Shown here: piece by piece, positions 46,201 through 58,700 of the stretch
Position numbering within the stretch: the first letter of the stretch is position 1
Layout: every line of letters begins with the position of its first letter
Assembly (NCBI GenBank): GCA_023213315.1
Contig: JAKCPI010003276.1
Location: 1-64,000, forward strand
Source of the DNA: Euborellia annulipes
Taxonomy: Eukaryota > Arthropoda > Insecta > Dermaptera > Anisolabididae
Length of the DNA stretch: 64,000 bases
Reading direction: 5' to 3'
Notes under the pieces: model-generated
What the model was told of the DNA's origin: nothing
What the model saw: only the letters and a program-made list of their open reading frames with translations
Database searches by the model: none
Made by a program: the position numbers and the translations under genes

Positions 46201-47804
46201 AATTTATTTTTGGCTGAACTTGCTCCATCTCCTGTTGTATATATGTAGCCTGCAGAATACCTATATGTGATTTTATAAAAATTTTGTAAAAGGATTAATC
46301 TTGATTTAATTTTGGGACGAAAAATTTGTATATGTTTAAGAGAAAGATTAAGAAAGACAAATTTTAAAAAAATAAGTGTGAGCGAGGAACCTACTTTAGT
46401 TTCTATCTTTTATCATAATCTTACTGTTGCTATATGTTCAGTTCCTTTTGAATCTAATTATTTATGTTGCTTTCTTTTTCAAAGTTTATTGTTTGGTTAA
46501 TTAAATATTAAATCTAAAATCGATACTAGCTTAAAAAAAGTCAAACATCTCAAAAGATGTCATTTGTCAAATGTCAAGTGATATATTTATTTAAATTTGT
46601 TTATAATCCAGAACCTGATTATATTTTCAAATTTTTTATGCAAGAGTTAAGATATAACAAATTCTAAAATTTGTATATTTATATATGCTATAAATATTTC
46701 AAAGATAATTGTGTGAAAAAATAACTCAAATAGAGAAAAATCATTGATAAGAGGAATCTTTTAATATAACACTTGGCATTATTAAAGTCTTGATTATAAA
46801 AGATGAATATAATAAATTTATTATTATATCTATTAAAAAGTGAGCACCTACTTTGCTTCTGTCGATATTTAGAATCTTCTTAAAAATCGAAATGTCGAGA
46901 TCATTCTGTGAAATAAAAAAAAAAAAAACTTAATTTTTCATAACCTTAAAATTGAATGACATTTTAAAAGATAATTACTGTTCACAATTTGAAGAAACAG
47001 ATATTAAATAAATGTATTAAATGCTCTTAACATGTTGATATATCAATAGCGACTAAGCCATGGTAATTAATGTTAAATGCTCTAAATATTATTATATAAT
47101 ACATTCCTATATGTAAATTTTTGTCTCGAGGAACATAGTGAGCAGATTGTGAGTTACTGTAAAACGAATGAAGTTAGCAATGAATATTAAAAATCTTTCT
47201 TATCCAATTTAGGAAAAATTCTATGATTAAATTTTACTAAAAAAATAAAATTAAAAAATTTTACATTTTTTTCATTTTTATTTTTTCTGACTTTTGAACA
47301 AATGATTTTTTTTTTATTTTATCGTTGAAAATTTCATTGCTTACCATGTTGCTTACTTCAGACCAGGGAGCCAAAAAATTTAAATTTAGTATTTTCAAGA
47401 AATACAAGAATTAAAATTAGTTTTAATCTGAGGTCATGGTCCAGGTCCAATTATATATGGGGAATAACTATGCCTTGGCCTTGATGATGAGGAACAGAGA
47501 CCAACTTCAATAATGTCAAACAAGGATAATCACTGCCGTACCTTGGAAGGGCGATCCATAATGGATAGCCACGAATAAATGAGAAACTTAATATGTTATA
47601 CAATGATGATCCCAGGATTTTGTTAAGGGAGGGGGAACCTTTTGGTGTAAGGAAGAAATGGATGTGTACTACATTCGAGGGGAGGGTAATAGGGGCAATA
47701 ATGATTTAGTTTAGTTCATTATGTATCATTGAAATTAATGTTTTTTTCAATGTTAAAATCGAGTGGATCTCTGAACCGCTACTCTATATACAGTATATAT
47801 ATGT

Positions 47805-49155
47805 AAGGTTTCCGCGAATGGGTGTATTGATATGTGAAGATAAAACTTCTAGTGAATAGTCGCGTTGGTTGTTGAGATTTACTCAAAGTTTCTGCTTTCC
47901 TTTTTCAATCATTTTCAAGAGTGTTTGTTTACGGTATATATATATATATATATATATATGGTGTTGCCACAATACAGATAACATCTAGACCACTAGGAAA
48001 GTGTAAGCTGGTGGTAGAACGAAAATGCATTCCCTTGAAGTCAGCCAAAACTAACACACAACAAATTTTTTTCTAGATTCCAAAGACAAATCCAAACGTC
48101 TGAAGTATCCAGTGGCCAAACCTGGAGAGCAGCAAGACCGCGACCACGAAAACAACCCATCTCAACCATTACTTCCTAATTCAACACTCTTGAGTAAATC
48201 TTAACAAGCAAACGCAAAAATTTTTCTTCACATATATACTGTATATGTAATTATATACATATATATTTAACCAATTTGTAAGTAGGTTTTATTTGTTGGT
48301 GGTTCAAATGGGTAGCGCACCGATGGTTCGGAAAAGCTGGAAATCCTGAGTTCGATTCCCGGGGGTCATGAGGTGTTTGGTCTATCAACAAATGTAACAT
48401 ACTCACAAATTTGATAAATATATCTATAACTAGTTAAGTTCGAATATGATCGAAGTATTAATATCTTATTGAAATATATAGATCACGAAAATCCCGACTC
48501 TTATGAGAAAGATAGAATAATATTCAATTATAAAGTCCAATTTTCATTGAGGCTGAACAAACTAAAAAGAAAATAAAGAACTCTGAAATTAGGCCTAAAG
48601 CAATACTCACTATTATTAAGGAATTATCCACGCTAAGTTCTTCCCATTTTTAATGGTGGCCTTTTCTTAATTTTCTACGTCAGGACTGAGATTCTGTGAA
48701 AGAATATCCTATTTTCCAGTGTCTTCTTTAATTATGCCGTCATAACAAACTGGAATAATATAGAAAGAATAAAAAAATCTGATCTTTATGTTTCTAGTTA
48801 TATTTGTATTTGTTCCTTCAGAAATTTCATTTTAATTATAAAATATAGGTAGGAATTAATATATATATATATATATATGAAGACCAAGTTTCTCGCGATG
48901 AATGTTGAGATTTACTATACGTTTCGACTTTCCCTTTGGAGCCATTTTCAAGAATGTAGGATTAGACCACACAGACAAATTGACTAGCTTAACCTGGAGG
49001 CATGCATGACTGGGAAATCAAACCACTTCCCACCAATACTTAATAATCCTCGCTCTTTAAAAAGCCAAAACATCGAGTAAATCCCAATCAATACCCAAGA
49101 GACTTAACCTAAACTCCTTAACACACATCTAATCGCGGAAACCTTCCAGAATATA
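47805..49155. repeat. Two related decayed inverted repeats
   Basis: Around 47805-48240 and 48870-49155, pairs such as gtttccgcgaa / tcgcggaaac and gttgagattta / taaatc..aac flank AT arrays. The 48919-48953 stretch keeps GAAACGT and a weak CTTGAAAA box of the hammerhead-like pattern. Confidence 0.4.
48293..48400 (+). mobile_element. tRNA-like SINE fragment
   Basis: The sequence caaatgggtagcgcaccgat with box B gagttcgattcccggggg resembles a tRNA-derived SINE head. The lack of a proper acceptor stem argues against a functional tRNA gene. Confidence 0.4.
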
Positions 49156-49177
49156 TATATATAAATTGTACCATGTA

Positions 49178-49391
49178 CAGTGAGGGACAATATTAAGTCC
49201 CACCCATGCGTTTTCTATTTGTGATTATTTCATAATGTTTAAAAAAGTATTATATTTATATTTTTTAGTGGAAACTTTCATGGTTCAAACCTAGAAAATT
49301 TCCAATAAAGATTTTGATTTTCTTTTATAAATACAATGAAATAATCACAAGTAGAAAACGCATGGGTGGGACTTAAAATTGACCCTCACTG
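49178..49391. mobile_element. Palindromic MITE, 214 bp
   Basis: The ends CAGTGAGGGACAATATTAAG and complement continue into cccacccatgcgttttcta on both sides, giving inverted arms of about 55 bp. A second copy is at 24224-24408. Confidence 0.65.
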
Positions 49392-49401
49392 AGCGCCACA
49401 A

Positions 49402-49564
49402 TTAAGTTCCCTCCTAGGAGCTAGAGCATTAAATATATGGTATATAGTGAAATAATTTTAAATTTGAAAAGGTAAAATATATTTTATTTTACATTTTCGA
49501 TCATTAAAATTATTTCAATATATACCATATACTTAAGGCACTAGATCCCAGGTGGGGACTTAAT
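49402..49564. repeat. Palindromic repeat adjacent to the MITE
   Basis: The arms aattaagttccctcctagga and its inverted, diverged partner (ggtggggacttaatt) flank atatggtatata blocks. It is a likely second MITE in the SmD3 3' flank. Confidence 0.5.
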
Positions 49565-49942
49565 TAAAAATAAAACTATTTCTGACTATTGACTTTATCA
49601 TTATAATAATTTGAAAATAATGATCCGGGGACAGTACAATAGATAAATCAAAATCCAATCTTAAAGAAAGAAGAAAATGATCTATTAAGTATAGAAGCAG
49701 TAAGAAAGACTTATATATAAACAATTGGGATAAAAACACATACCTCTTCAATAATAAGGGTTTGACATGCCTGATCTAATCTAAGGTGAATTAATTCATT
49801 ATAAAAATTCCTTAAAAAGATGAAAAGTTTTATTTCTGACATAAGAACATCTTTTGTTACAAGATTACATATTATAATAAAAATATCTTAGGAAGGAGAA
49901 ATGAGAAGAGTGATTTATAGGCTTATAGTCTTTGACTTTTCT

Positions 49943-50109
49943 CTAAGGACGATCTCTGGGTGGACGTCCTGCATTGACACTACCACCTGGACCACTTGCA
50001 CCAGGTCCTGCTGCACCACCTGCACCTCCTGCTCCGCCACCACCCGGACCACCTCCGCCCCATGAAGGTGTCGTACCTCGACCTCTGGCACCACGACCAC
50101 GTCCTCGAG
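49943..50109 (-). CDS. SmD3: SmD3 exon 2 (RG-rich tail)
   Basis: The exon follows ttcgaacag and runs to the TAG stop at 49943-49945. Its product begins [12 protein letters not shown], then a Gly-rich linker containing TTPSWGGGG, and ends AGRPPRDRP. The frame is fixed by the split Ala codon shared with exon 1. Confidence 0.95.
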
Positions 50110-51699
50110 CTGTTCGAAAAAATTCAGAGACTAAGAAAAACGAATGTTAATTAACCTGGTGAGATGCTAGTTAACCTAGCAAAAATAAATAAGTTAAATT
50201 GATGATATTAAATTTGAAGAAATGAGGATTATGCGACAGTACAAGTGGAACTAATGGGAGTCTAAATAGGTACAGATATGAGAAACAGCTTTAAACTAAA
50301 TCAGTTTGTTTCGGTTAATTTCAGTTTATTTTAATTAGTTTAACGAATACTACTATAGCTTCCAAACAAATATAAATATATATATGAGGATGTGGTGGTA
50401 TCGGCAGCCAAGGCGAAAAACAAAATAAAAGTCTATTTTTTGTGGACGTTTCAAGTGCCGATCGCACTCTTCATCAGGACAAAAATGATGTCAAATTGTC
50501 AGGTTAGTTGACATGGCAGTGTAGCAACGTTTTTACCAATTGTTATTCTCTTTACTGTTTCGAGGTCGAAAACGTCGACAAAAAATACAATTTTATTTTG
50601 TTTTTCGCCTTGGCTGTCCATACCACCACATCCTTATATCATAAAATCCAGCGATCAAGAAACAACTAATAAATAAATAAATAAATATAAATATATATAT
50701 ATATTTATATGCTGATTCAGACGAGATTATTAGATATAAGTTGACTATGTAGCTTCTTTCGTCTATGACTGATGTTCGGTTGAAAAATCAATTAAAACTG
50801 TTTTTATTTTCAAGTCATGTTATTGAGAGTCAACTGCCTTGTACAAAGACTATTGTTTTTATTGATTTTTCGACCAAAGATCAGTCAAAGACGAAAGAAG
50901 CTGCGTAGTCAAATTTTATATATATATATATATATATATTCAGTTGGTAAAAAACCAAAAGGAATTAATTTGAAGGGTACCTAAACAAACTAAACAGAAA
51001 GAAGAAAATATAAAAACAAACACTTTAAAATTTGATGATGGTCATTTTGGTCAGGCGATAAGATAAGTCTAAAAAACGCTTTAGTTGAAGACAATTCACT
51101 ATCATTGACTAAATCGAAAAATAGCTATTTGACCATTATTCAATGGTTTGTTTTATAAAAAAAAAAAAAACGTAAAGATATAATTGTAAAATGATGATGA
51201 TGGTATAAAAACATAGATAGGTTAATAAATAAAAAAAATTTATTTCATAGTGGCATAGTCTAGCATAGTTTTTAGATTATTTGACTTTGAAATATAACAG
51301 CTTCCCAATAAGGCTAATTAACAGAATGATATTCTAGCGCGGCATTTAACTATAATATATATATCTAAAAAAAAAATAATTACCTTGTGCACGTAAAATT
51401 GCAGATTTTCCTCTGCCGGCACAACCAGGTCCCTTATTGCCTTGTCGTTTGAACATTGGTGCGTTCTTCAACATATCTGGCAATATAATAAATCTTACTT
51501 TACTGCCACGGATATAAACATTTTCCAAAGAAGCCACTTTTCCATCCCGAAAAGTAACTGTTACACTAATCATTTGACAATTCATGTTATCTTCAGCTTC
51601 AATTAATTTGCCTCGATAGACTTCGCCTGTATTTGTTTCCAAAGTGACGATATGCCCTTCTGCCTCATGAAGGACTTTTATTGGTACGCCTATTGACAT
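49943..51699 (-). CDS. SmD3: Small nuclear ribonucleoprotein Sm D3, two exons, complete
   Basis: SmD3 is a core component of the seven-membered Sm ring that assembles on U1, U2, U4 and U5 snRNAs in the spliceosome. Exon 1 (51384-51699) starts at the ATG giving [16 protein letters not shown]. It contains the Sm1 fold ([20 protein letters not shown]), the NMNCQM stretch and the Sm2 motif [16 protein letters not shown]. Exon 2 (49943-50109) encodes the [11 protein letters not shown] tail, a substrate type for symmetric arginine methylation, followed by a Gly/Pro-rich end. The joined product is about 160 aa (human 126, Drosophila about 151), the excess being the Gly-rich tail. An upstream TTG in frame is ignored because family members start at MSIG. 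The intron carries two palindromic repeats, one with a hammerhead-like core. Confidence 0.97.
50391..50637. repeat. Inverted repeat in the SmD3 intron enclosing the hammerhead-like motif
   Basis: The left arm gaggatgtggtggtatcggc and aaggcgaaaaacaaaataaa are repeated inverted at the right (attttgtttttcgccttgg, ccaccacatcc). The loop is about 115 bp. Confidence 0.65.
50436..50485 (-). ncRNA. Hammerhead-ribozyme-like motif in the SmD3 intron (best copy)
   Basis: On the minus strand the order is TTTTTGT, C, CTGATGA, hairpin AGAGTGC-GATCG-GCACTT, GAAACGTC, C, ACAAAAA. Core boxes CTGANGA and GAAA are exact, stem II pairs, and the outer strands pair over seven bases as stem I. The palindromic ACGT would form stem III only between two copies, as in dimeric type I hammerheads. 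Cleavage would fall after GTC. Arms of a larger palindrome lie at 50391-50456 and 50571-50637. Confidence 0.55.
50737..50921. repeat. Second inverted repeat in the SmD3 intron
   Basis: The arms tagcttctttcgtctatgac with gttgaaaaatcaatt are inverted at 50857-50921 (attgatttttcgacc, gtcaaagacgaaagaagctg). The core of a hammerhead is not preserved. Confidence 0.55.
51384..51699 (-). CDS. SmD3: SmD3 exon 1
   Basis: The ATG is at 51697-51699 and the exon ends in phase 1 before gtaatt. It encodes the whole Sm fold to KSAILRAQ. A pyrimidine-rich stretch ending ctaatag lies about 14 bases upstream of the ATG and could be the acceptor of a 5'-UTR intron. Confidence 0.97.
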
Positions 51700-52340
51700 T
51701 TTCAAGGTTTTATCTATTAGAAAAAATTAAGAGAACTTTGATTAATTATTTAAAATAACTTGAAAATATTTTGCTTAAATAAGAAGAATGAAAATCAAAA
51801 TGCCGATTTATATGAGCTTGGGCAAAGAGTACAAAGTGATCCAAAGAGTGTATTAAAAAATGTTATAATTGTTAGTATTAATGATTGTTAAATTAAAAAT
51901 ATATTATTATTTAATATGTAATTTATTGTTATAAAATAATTAATGTATAAAACAAAAGTTAATTATTGAAAAATTTTTTTTTCTTTATAAAGCGGGAAAT
52001 TTGAAATTTATTTAGAATATACACGTTTTAATATCAAAGAAAATATGCGATTTTAAATGAATAATAAACTAAATATAACATATGCAAGGGGTTTAAGGCA
52101 ATGATTTAAACATATAATTATTATTTGTTAACTTATATACAAGGCCACAGGCAGAGGGGCGCTATATCCCAGAGGCCCGGGCCCTTTGAGGTCCAAACTT
52201 TAAATTCTAATAAAAAATAATTTAATAATTTTCTTGGATAAAATTTCAATTAAAAAAAATCATTTTCTTGAGGAGGCCCCGACCCTTTAAGCTCAAATAT
52301 TAAAATTATAACTAAAAAATCATTTTTTTGTTGAGGGTAC

Positions 52341-52600
52341 CAGCGGCGTAACTAGCCTTTGAAGGCGGAGGGGTCGAAGCTTAATTAGGGGGCTGTTTTT
52401 TTAAGTTGTAATATAATTTAAAAGAAAACTGTCAACTTTTTGTACAATCTATGTAAAGAATATGATAAAATCACCGACCGTGGGTTATATTTTAGAATCC
52501 CTAGGGCGCCTATGTCGCTTGCGAGGGGCGCCAAAGGCTTGATACGCCTGGGGCGGAGGGGGCGAGCGCCCCCCTTCGCCCCCACCTAGTTACGCTACTG
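52341..52600. mobile_element. hAT-like MITE, 260 bp, perfect 8-bp duplication
   Basis: The inverted ends are CAGCGGCGTAACTAG and CTAGTTACGCTACTG, and gagggtac is present on both sides (52333-52340, 52601-52608). It is inserted in a repeat resembling the body of 8021-8905. Confidence 0.8.
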
Positions 52601-53083
52601 GAGGGTACGGGCCCGGTCTGGGTGTTCTAGCTGTTGAAAGCTGATTTGGAATCTATAATTGACAATTTTGCATCACTCAAGGCGAAAAAAGCAATTTTAT
52701 AAAAATTGTTTAGGTATTATTATTACTGTTCAGGAAATTTTTAACAAATTTTTAAATAACTTTTTTATATAAATAATTATTATATGCTATGTATAAGTGA
52801 TTTAAAAATTGTGTCAAAAACTGGGTAAAAAAATTAATGGCATGAATTCTACAATAGCTTTTTACAAACTGGGGGGGGGGGGAGGCGTATTATTGTGTAG
52901 ACCCGGGGCCCGTCAAGTCTGTCTGCTGGATCAGACATAGTAAAATCGCTCAGATTCATGTTTCTACTCTACTCTACTTTCTCTCCCCGAAATTTTAATT
53001 AATAAATATTAATTATAAAATTTTCATCCCTTAATTTATTAATTATAAGTATATATGTTTTTTCTTTTAATAAATAATACATA

Positions 53084-53260
53084 GCCCTCGGGCCTTAGTG
53101 TAGTTTTTGGCGCTAGCGGCCATTTATACCAAGGGTCGCGGGTTCGCAACCCGACTCATGGGACAATTTATTTCAATTAGATTAGTATCCAATCCAATTG
53201 AAATAAATAGAGACGAGATCTAAAAGGCCTTCGATGCAGAAAAAGACCTAAGTAAACGTA
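53084..53260 (+). mobile_element. SINE-A variant copy
   Basis: The head is gccctcgggccttagtgtag and the box B gggttcgcaaccc. It is followed by gaaataaatagagacgag and ctaaaaggccttcgatgc, as in 31175-31328 on the other strand. Confidence 0.65.
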
Positions 53261-55620
53261 CATCTAAATGCTTTGCGAAATTTTCATTTGAAGAGGGGGT
53301 AGGGAAGAGAGAGGTTTTTCTTTTTTTTTATTATTATACATTTACCATACATTTAAAATAAACTTATTATTTTTCTTTTAATTTATTAAAAATGTTGATT
53401 TAATTTAATTGAATTTCCAATTTTTTTTTTGTTTGGAAGGCGGGAGGAGGAAGAAGTGTCTCAACTACAACCTTTTTCTTTTACAAAAAGTTTTATTCGA
53501 TTGGAAGAGAAGGAAAATATTAGGATAGTCATGGAATACGGGCAAAAAAAATTTAAATTGAGAGAGGAGAAAAAGTTAAATTCTACTCTAAATTAAAAAT
53601 TAATCAACAATTCTACTCTAAATTAAAAATTAATCAACGCATCTACCAGATATACTGTAAAAAAATTTAATTTATTGTTAACAATAGGAAAGGAATTGGT
53701 GGATGAGAGGCTAACACTTTTGACTATAAGATCATATAGAAGAACACAAAGTAGATTATAAAAATTCTCTTTTATAAATAATTAAAATTTGAAAAAATAA
53801 ATAATCATAAATATTTTTGAATTACATTTTCAGAGATGGAAGTTTTTCTCATTTACAGTCGCTATAGCACATATTTATAATATTTTAATTATTTATTAAT
53901 AAAAGCAAAAATAAAAATATATATTTTTCTTAAGAAATTAAGAATATATTTTGTTTGATATTAAAAATCGTGTTTCGATGACAATTTTAGGATCAATAAT
54001 GAAAAAAAAAGGATGTTATTGATGATTCAAAAAATAAATATGTGAATAATTATAAATAATTAATTAATCACAAAATATCAATAGTTTTTTTAAATTTCTA
54101 CCAAAATTATTGATAGTGATTAATAATAAATAATAGTTGGAAGAAGAAATTTTAGAGAGTTTTTAAAAGGCCAAGAATTTTTTTTATCACATCATTTTCT
54201 CTTTTCTTTGTAATTCAAATAGAATCAACTCTTTATTTTTCAACAGTCTTAAAAATAGAATTATATTTATTAATAATTTTAATAAGGACTGACCATTTTT
54301 TATTGAAATATAAAGGCTAGTTGGATTTGGCAATAGAGGTCTTAAATATTTTAGAATGACCCTGCTTTAATGTTGAAAATCATTAGTACATATCAAAAAT
54401 AAACTTCTCACTTTCTTTTAATAATTATGCATATCTATTTTTTCTACAAATTATATATATAAAATATATATATATATATACTCTTAAGTGTAATGATTAT
54501 TATTTTTTATAAACATAATTTATGATTTAAATAAATCAATTTGAAATCGTACCTGCGATTTACTTTTTAACTATTAAAAAAAGGCAATATGCCTTGAATC
54601 ACAATATATATATATATCATCTTGTGGAAATGTTTTTTAAACACAGATGAATTTTAAAGAAGGCTTCTATAATGCTTAAAACATCTTTCGAAAAATATTA
54701 GGCTATATATATGAATCTGTGGAATACAATGGTGATAGGCTATTAAGACAATTAATGTACTAATCTAATATTTATGATAAATCAAAATGAAAAAGAAAAG
54801 AGAATGAATGAAATTGAATGAGTGAATTGTGAATGCAAAATACGGAAATAGGAAGGAACATTGGAAAGAGATAATAGAAAGAGAAAGTGCAACATTGAGA
54901 TTATGTAAGTTATTAATAATAGAGATGTATGAAGATTTCAAGAAGAATGGAGTGTTGACTCGTATACAGGGTATATATATATATACAAGGGCATGAGATT
55001 TTTTTTTATGATATTATTAAGAGTTTTGTTATTCTTTTTATTAAATATTTAGACTAGATCACGCGGTCATTATTATTTTTATTTGGTAGCGTCTCAAATT
55101 ATGATCTCAGGCTTCAAATAAAAACATATTAAAAAAAATAAAAATAAAATAAAAAATATTATTACAAACATGATAGTCTAAAAATATTTTCGCGTACCAC
55201 AATTTGCATGGAAAAAATTTTAGAGGTGCCCCACATTTACAACTTATGCTAAACAAAATATTATAGTGATTAATTTGAATAGCCACTCTTTAAAATAATT
55301 ATATAAAGAATAAATTTGAGTATTTTATACTTTCTAAAAAAGTTGATGAAATTTAAAAATTTTCAAGAAAACGAGGTCAGCCTATCACCATTGACTATTA
55401 TAACATCGCTTTATTTTCTAGGTATGTTATTTATACATTTTAAACTACGTTCCGATTAGTACCGGCAGAAAAAGTACTTCATATATAAGTTATTACTGGT
55501 CGGATTGTCGTTTTAAGATTTTTTAGTATAAAAATAAATATTCAATTTTCTTGGCCTTTTCTCTGAAGAGGTCATTAAATATAATATCTTTGGCTTACGG
55601 TTTTTTTAAAATAAAATTTT
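53261..55620. other. Intergenic DNA between SmD3 and SLC36
   Basis: Very AT-rich with TA arrays (54465-54480, 54606-54617, 54971-54985). It should contain the SLC36 3' UTR and the SmD3 promoter side, but no specific signals could be fixed. Confidence 0.35.
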
Positions 55621-55624
55621 GAAG

Positions 55625-55736
55625 TTAATCTTCTGCCGGTTTTGTCATCTCCAAAATACTTGAATATGCACCAGAAACCAAAGCGAACAGAGAGAATGCT
55701 ATGATGAGTAGATTCTTGATTAAGCGCCATTTAAAC
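55625..55736 (-). CDS. SLC36-like transporter, terminal exon
   Basis: The last exon follows ttgtttcag. After a split Met codon it reads FKWRLIKNLLIIAFSLFALV, then SGAYSSILEMTKPAED and a TAA stop at 55625-55627. It holds the final membrane helix and a short acidic cytoplasmic end. Confidence 0.92.
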
Positions 55737-58700
55737 CTGAAACAAATATAAATATTCAAATTTATATTTTTATTATATTTTTAATTAGAAAAATTTTAAT
55801 AGAATATATTACAAAATTAAGTAAAGAATAAAATCAACTTATCATATAAGATTAGTAGGCCTATAACTAAATCCTGAGTTAAAAAGCCCGACTTTTATAA
55901 AAGAATTTTTAAATGAGAGTCATTTTTGTCAATTTTTTAAATTTTCTTAAACTGATTTAGTGTTGATTTCAAATATAAAGATTTAACTAGAAAAAATACT
56001 AACATTCCGAGTCTATCATCCCAACGACAAACTGAGTCCATTACTGAGGGAATGAGCAATCCAAGATTAGAAAAACAGACAGCTCCAACTAAAGAGATGA
56101 ATGGGCCTAATTTGGGAACACCAGCGGCAACTCCAACTAAAAAAGAATAAATTATTATTGTAGAAAGCTTACAAAATATAGACAAAATTGTTAAATAATA
56201 TACATAAATAAAAACTAATATTAAATAATTTTCAATATATATATATATGTATATATATAGTAATATAGATATATCCAATAATTTTAATCAAATACAGTCC
56301 AATTAAATTTTAAGACCTATAGATATGAGTTAACTAAGAGATAGGAAGTTGGCAATCAAAGGGAGAGATTTTATGTATAATAAAACTTCTCAATTGTTGA
56401 GGCGATCAATAAAACCGAAATGTTTCAACCAGGACCGTAGCCGTGGGGAGGGAGAAATATGGGGTTCCAAATCCCCCCCCCCCCCCCGAAATCTCGAAAT
56501 ATAAATAAAGAGAAATAAATAGAAACATGACAGTCAAACGGGCAAGATAAAAAATTTGGTGTTTGTTGGCTGTGTCTTCTACACAGCCGGTGGCCTTTTC
56601 TGATCTAATTAGCCGTTCGGAATCTAGTGGTTTAAAGTTTAAAATATCCCGCCGAATGAGATAAAATGAGGTCGTAACAAAAAAAATAAAAAAAGGTCCG
56701 GGGGCATTGCGCAAAAAGGACAATTTTTTGCTTAAAAAATGAGGTTTTTCGAGAAAAAAATTGATTTTAGAGTTAATTAATCGAGATTTATTTATTTATT
56801 CTATTAAAAAAAACATTTAGAAAATGGTGAAAAAACAGCCAAACAATAAAAAAAAAACGCGGCAGGAATCCTCGAGTAAAATAAAAAAAAACAATTTACT
56901 ATCCGCTATCGACATTGCGCTCATTGCTCATCATTTCGTCTGTCCAGTTCAAGACCCCCGTCTAACTCAAAAAAATGCAATTTTGAGTTTTTAGCACAAA
57001 TTATCTTCAAATTCTAAATTATATAAAAAAAATATATTTTCCAAATAAAATGTATATTTTAATTCAAATATTTTCAAAAATTAAAAAAAGTCGGATGATA
57101 AATATTCGATTGAAAATCACCACCAGATGACCAATCTTGAAACCAAAAGGACCATTTTTGTTTCCAAGTATTTGAATTATAATAATATATATGAAAATAT
57201 TTACCGTTCACTGAGACCATAAATATTCTGAAGAGTATATCAGCAAGTAAATGAAATCTTTTAGGAATGTATTGGCTCATTAAATTCCATGCTAATTGTG
57301 AAGGTACGTAGAATTGAAGTCCATAAGTGCAGAAAATAGCAAGACCAATACAAATTTGGACCACTATACCGCCCCTGAAATTAAAAATATTATTAGGGAT
57401 TTAATTTATCTAAATTCAACTCTGTAATATAAGATTTTTAATTATTTGCTTTATCTAAGCTATTTTGGCTTTTTCAAATAGTATAATAAAATAACAACAA
57501 TGGTAAGAATAAGAACCAATAAATAAATCAATTTTTTGAATGCATTGTAAAAGCTATAGTTTCGATTTTAACCAACGAATTTTTAAATAATAGCAAAAAA
57601 AATTTAAAAAAATCATTACAATTACCATTCTTCCACGTTGACATTCAGAGTTATACTAGCTTTGGTACCGGTTCCATATTTTACATATCCAAAAAATCCA
57701 ATAACAGCGTAAAGTGTTACAACACAAGCCATAGCCAAATTTAAAACTCCAGGGCAGCCACGAAAATGTTGTGGTGTTTTCATTGAATTTTCCAAAGGCA
57801 TCACCTGGAATAATGAAAAAATAAGATCAAGAAGCAAGTTTTAAATGTAATAAATTTAAATTGTAGTCGTAAGCAGAGAGGGGCAAAATCCTTTAAAAAT
57901 GATTAGAGATCCGATCCGCAGATCCGAACAGTTACCGCGATCCTATCTACTAATCCGATCCGATTTAGAAAAAGGATCGTTTTCCGATTCGAAAATCCAA
58001 TTCTTCGAAAAGGATTAACTAACAGATCCTAGATCCAGAGAGCAAAAAATTCCAGATTCGAAAATGGATCGAATTTAAATACTTTTTGAGAATTTGGTGA
58101 CCTGAGTATTTTTTCTGGACTCTGCATATCGACCTCAATAAGTCGGTAAAACTTCGTTTCAATGGTAAGTTTGACAGACGGACACTCAGCTATTATTAAT
58201 ATTTTAATATTAATTTTTATTTATTTATTTTAACCTCTTTTATTTATTTATCTGCCATGCGTAGCAGATATTTCTTAAAGGGAAAAATTTTAAAAACAAT
58301 TCTTATCAATTTGGGAGATTTACCGTTACAGACAAAAGCAGAGACGGTCAGAGAGACGGACATTAGCGAATTATATATATATATATATATATATATTTTA
58401 CTTAATACATGAGTTTAGCGGTGAGCTTATTAAGAAATCAATTGATATGGGAGGGAAGAAGACAGAAGCTAAATAAAACTTTTGGAAATTGTGAAACTGA
58501 AAATCCTGATGTCCAGCATTTTTTCTTGCTGTCTGGTATATTTTCGCCACTACGAATTTGAATCGGAAATTAGCTTTAAACCAGTTTGATTCAATTAACT
58601 TATTAATATTGTCTTGATTACTTACAACTCCAATTCCTTCCATGGCAAAAATTACGGTACTAAAAAACAAAGGAACACCCACAACTTGGGTAGGACCTAA

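Noticed and set aside
46312..46500. 62-codon plus-strand frame
   Set aside because: No recognisable domain, no splice context, and near the decayed inverted repeat at 46047-46200.
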